This document shows positions 6,731-7,215 of a DNA stretch of 7,215 nt, piece by piece. The position numbers were made by a program, and so were the translations under genes. Under the pieces are notes generated by a model. It was not told the DNA's origin. It searched no databases and worked only from the letters and a program-made list of their open reading frames with translations. Source of the stretch: Leptospiraceae bacterium UBA2033. Its GTDB lineage: Bacteria > Spirochaetota > Leptospiria > Leptospirales > Leptospiraceae. Location: NCBI GenBank assembly GCA_002333425.1, contig DDBL01000031.1:44742-51956 (forward strand), read 5' to 3'. Position 1 is the stretch's first letter. Every line of letters starts with the position of its first letter.

Positions 6731-6952
6731 TTGTTTGAATTCCATGTTATTTTTCATCGTTCTTTTATCAGTGTTCATTCCACCCTGCGCTTAGTCACGC
6801 CCAACGCCTACGCATGGTATTTTTGACAGTTCTCTTAACTTAACGACATTGTTTAAGAAATGAACAGAGGACGGTGAATACTTTTTTTTGAATTATACTA
6901 CATTTCCAAAAATGAACGTGACAAAAACTGTTAGGAAACTTAGATTCTTTTT

Positions 6953-7215
6953 ATGAACAAGAACTTTATGAACAAAAAAACCAAGATAGTATGTACAATC
7001 GGACCGGCATCTTCTAGTGAAAAGATGATTTCTGACTTAATTGATGCAGGGATGGATGTTGCCCGTATGAATTTTTCCCATTCCGATCATGCAACTCATA
7101 AAAAAGTTTTTGATTCTCTACGTATATGCGAACAACGCTCCGGCAGACCTCTTGGAATTCTTGCCGATTTACAAGGACCTAAGATTCGAACAGGCAAAAT
7201 GAAAGATGGTCCCTT
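6953..7215 (+). CDS. pyk: Pyruvate kinase, N-terminal part, cut by the window edge
   Basis: This is the last enzyme of glycolysis, converting phosphoenolpyruvate and ADP to pyruvate and ATP in the cytoplasm. About 87 residues are visible, the start of the catalytic barrel. Family hallmarks are KIVCTIGPAS at 11-20, the ARMNFSH segment with the substrate-binding Arg, Asn and Ser/His, and LADLQGPKIRTG. The frame is open to the last base, so the gene is incomplete here, not broken. Two in-frame starts lie 15 bp apart (ATG 6953 and ATG 6968), each followed by AACAA; the second gives the more usual short N-terminus. Neither has a well-placed ribosome-binding site: AGGA at 6933-6936 is 16 bases from the first. 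Confidence 0.95.
   Translation, partial: MNKNFMNKKTKIVCTIGPASSSEKMISDLIDAGMDVARMNFSHSDHATHKKVFDSLRICEQRSGRPLGILADLQGPKIRTGKMKDGP

Larger units (their letters stand above)
6580..6952. other. Intergenic region between the CAP gene and pyk
   Basis: This 373-bp spacer holds repeat element 3, the CACCGATG-type repeat, and then a locally GC-rich island (about 6779-6816) that contrasts with the AT-rich surroundings. A TTGACA hexamer at 6823-6828 is a possible -35 for pyk, but no good -10 follows at 16-18 bp; a TATACT at 6894-6899 lacks a -35. Only very short ORFs are present (16 codons at 6744-6794 and 14 codons at 6912-6956). Confidence 0.6.

Noticed and set aside
6744..6794. 16-codon ORF with a hydrophobic, lipoprotein-like sequence
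   Set aside because: No ribosome-binding site, very short, and its end runs through the GC-rich island; probably chance.
6823..6899. Complete sigma-70 promoter for pyk
   Set aside because: TTGACA at 6823 and TATACT at 6894 are too far apart to pair, and each lacks a good partner at the right spacing.

Overview
The window is AT-rich DNA that fits a spirochaete, most likely a saprophytic-type Leptospira. The grounds are its base composition, a large cysteine-free exported protein built on an aromatic repeat, a multi-domain hybrid kinase, and pyk in this style of context. No rRNA or other marker is present, so the genus is an inference.

Layout. The left 40% is a single minus-strand gene (2971 down to 152) for a 939-residue exported protein. 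It is made of about two dozen degenerate Phe-Pro-Phe-Tyr-Tyr type motifs and I cannot assign it a function. A 585-bp intergenic stretch (2972-3556) follows, and msrB diverges rightward from it (methionine-R-sulfoxide reductase, 3557-3952). Next come a hybrid sensor kinase with the order receiver-PAS-HisKA-HATPase-receiver (about 4061-6052) and, 29 bp later on the same strand, a secreted CAP/SCP-domain protein (6082-6579). A second non-coding stretch (6580-6952) leads into the 5' end of pyruvate kinase, which runs off the right edge.

Dispersed repeats. The boundaries of the transcription units carry copies of one degenerate 8-bp-period repeat (consensus CACAGAGN, three units per arm). It lies just past the 3' end of the large gene (1-131, as an inverted pair), between the large gene and msrB (3095-3336, as an inverted pair), and just past the CAP gene (6602-6627, single arm). 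A related CACCGATG-type element follows at 6669-6730. No coding function is visible in them.

How the genes relate. msrB repairs oxidised methionine and has a near-perfect 21-bp dyad directly upstream of its start codon, which looks like an operator. The kinase and CAP genes look like one transcription unit, possibly a sensor with a secreted product. The large repeat protein and pyk appear independent of these. I see no mobile-element genes, CRISPR array, tRNA or rRNA. The main candidate for something undescribed is the large aromatic-repeat protein; the repeat elements and the msrB dyad come next.
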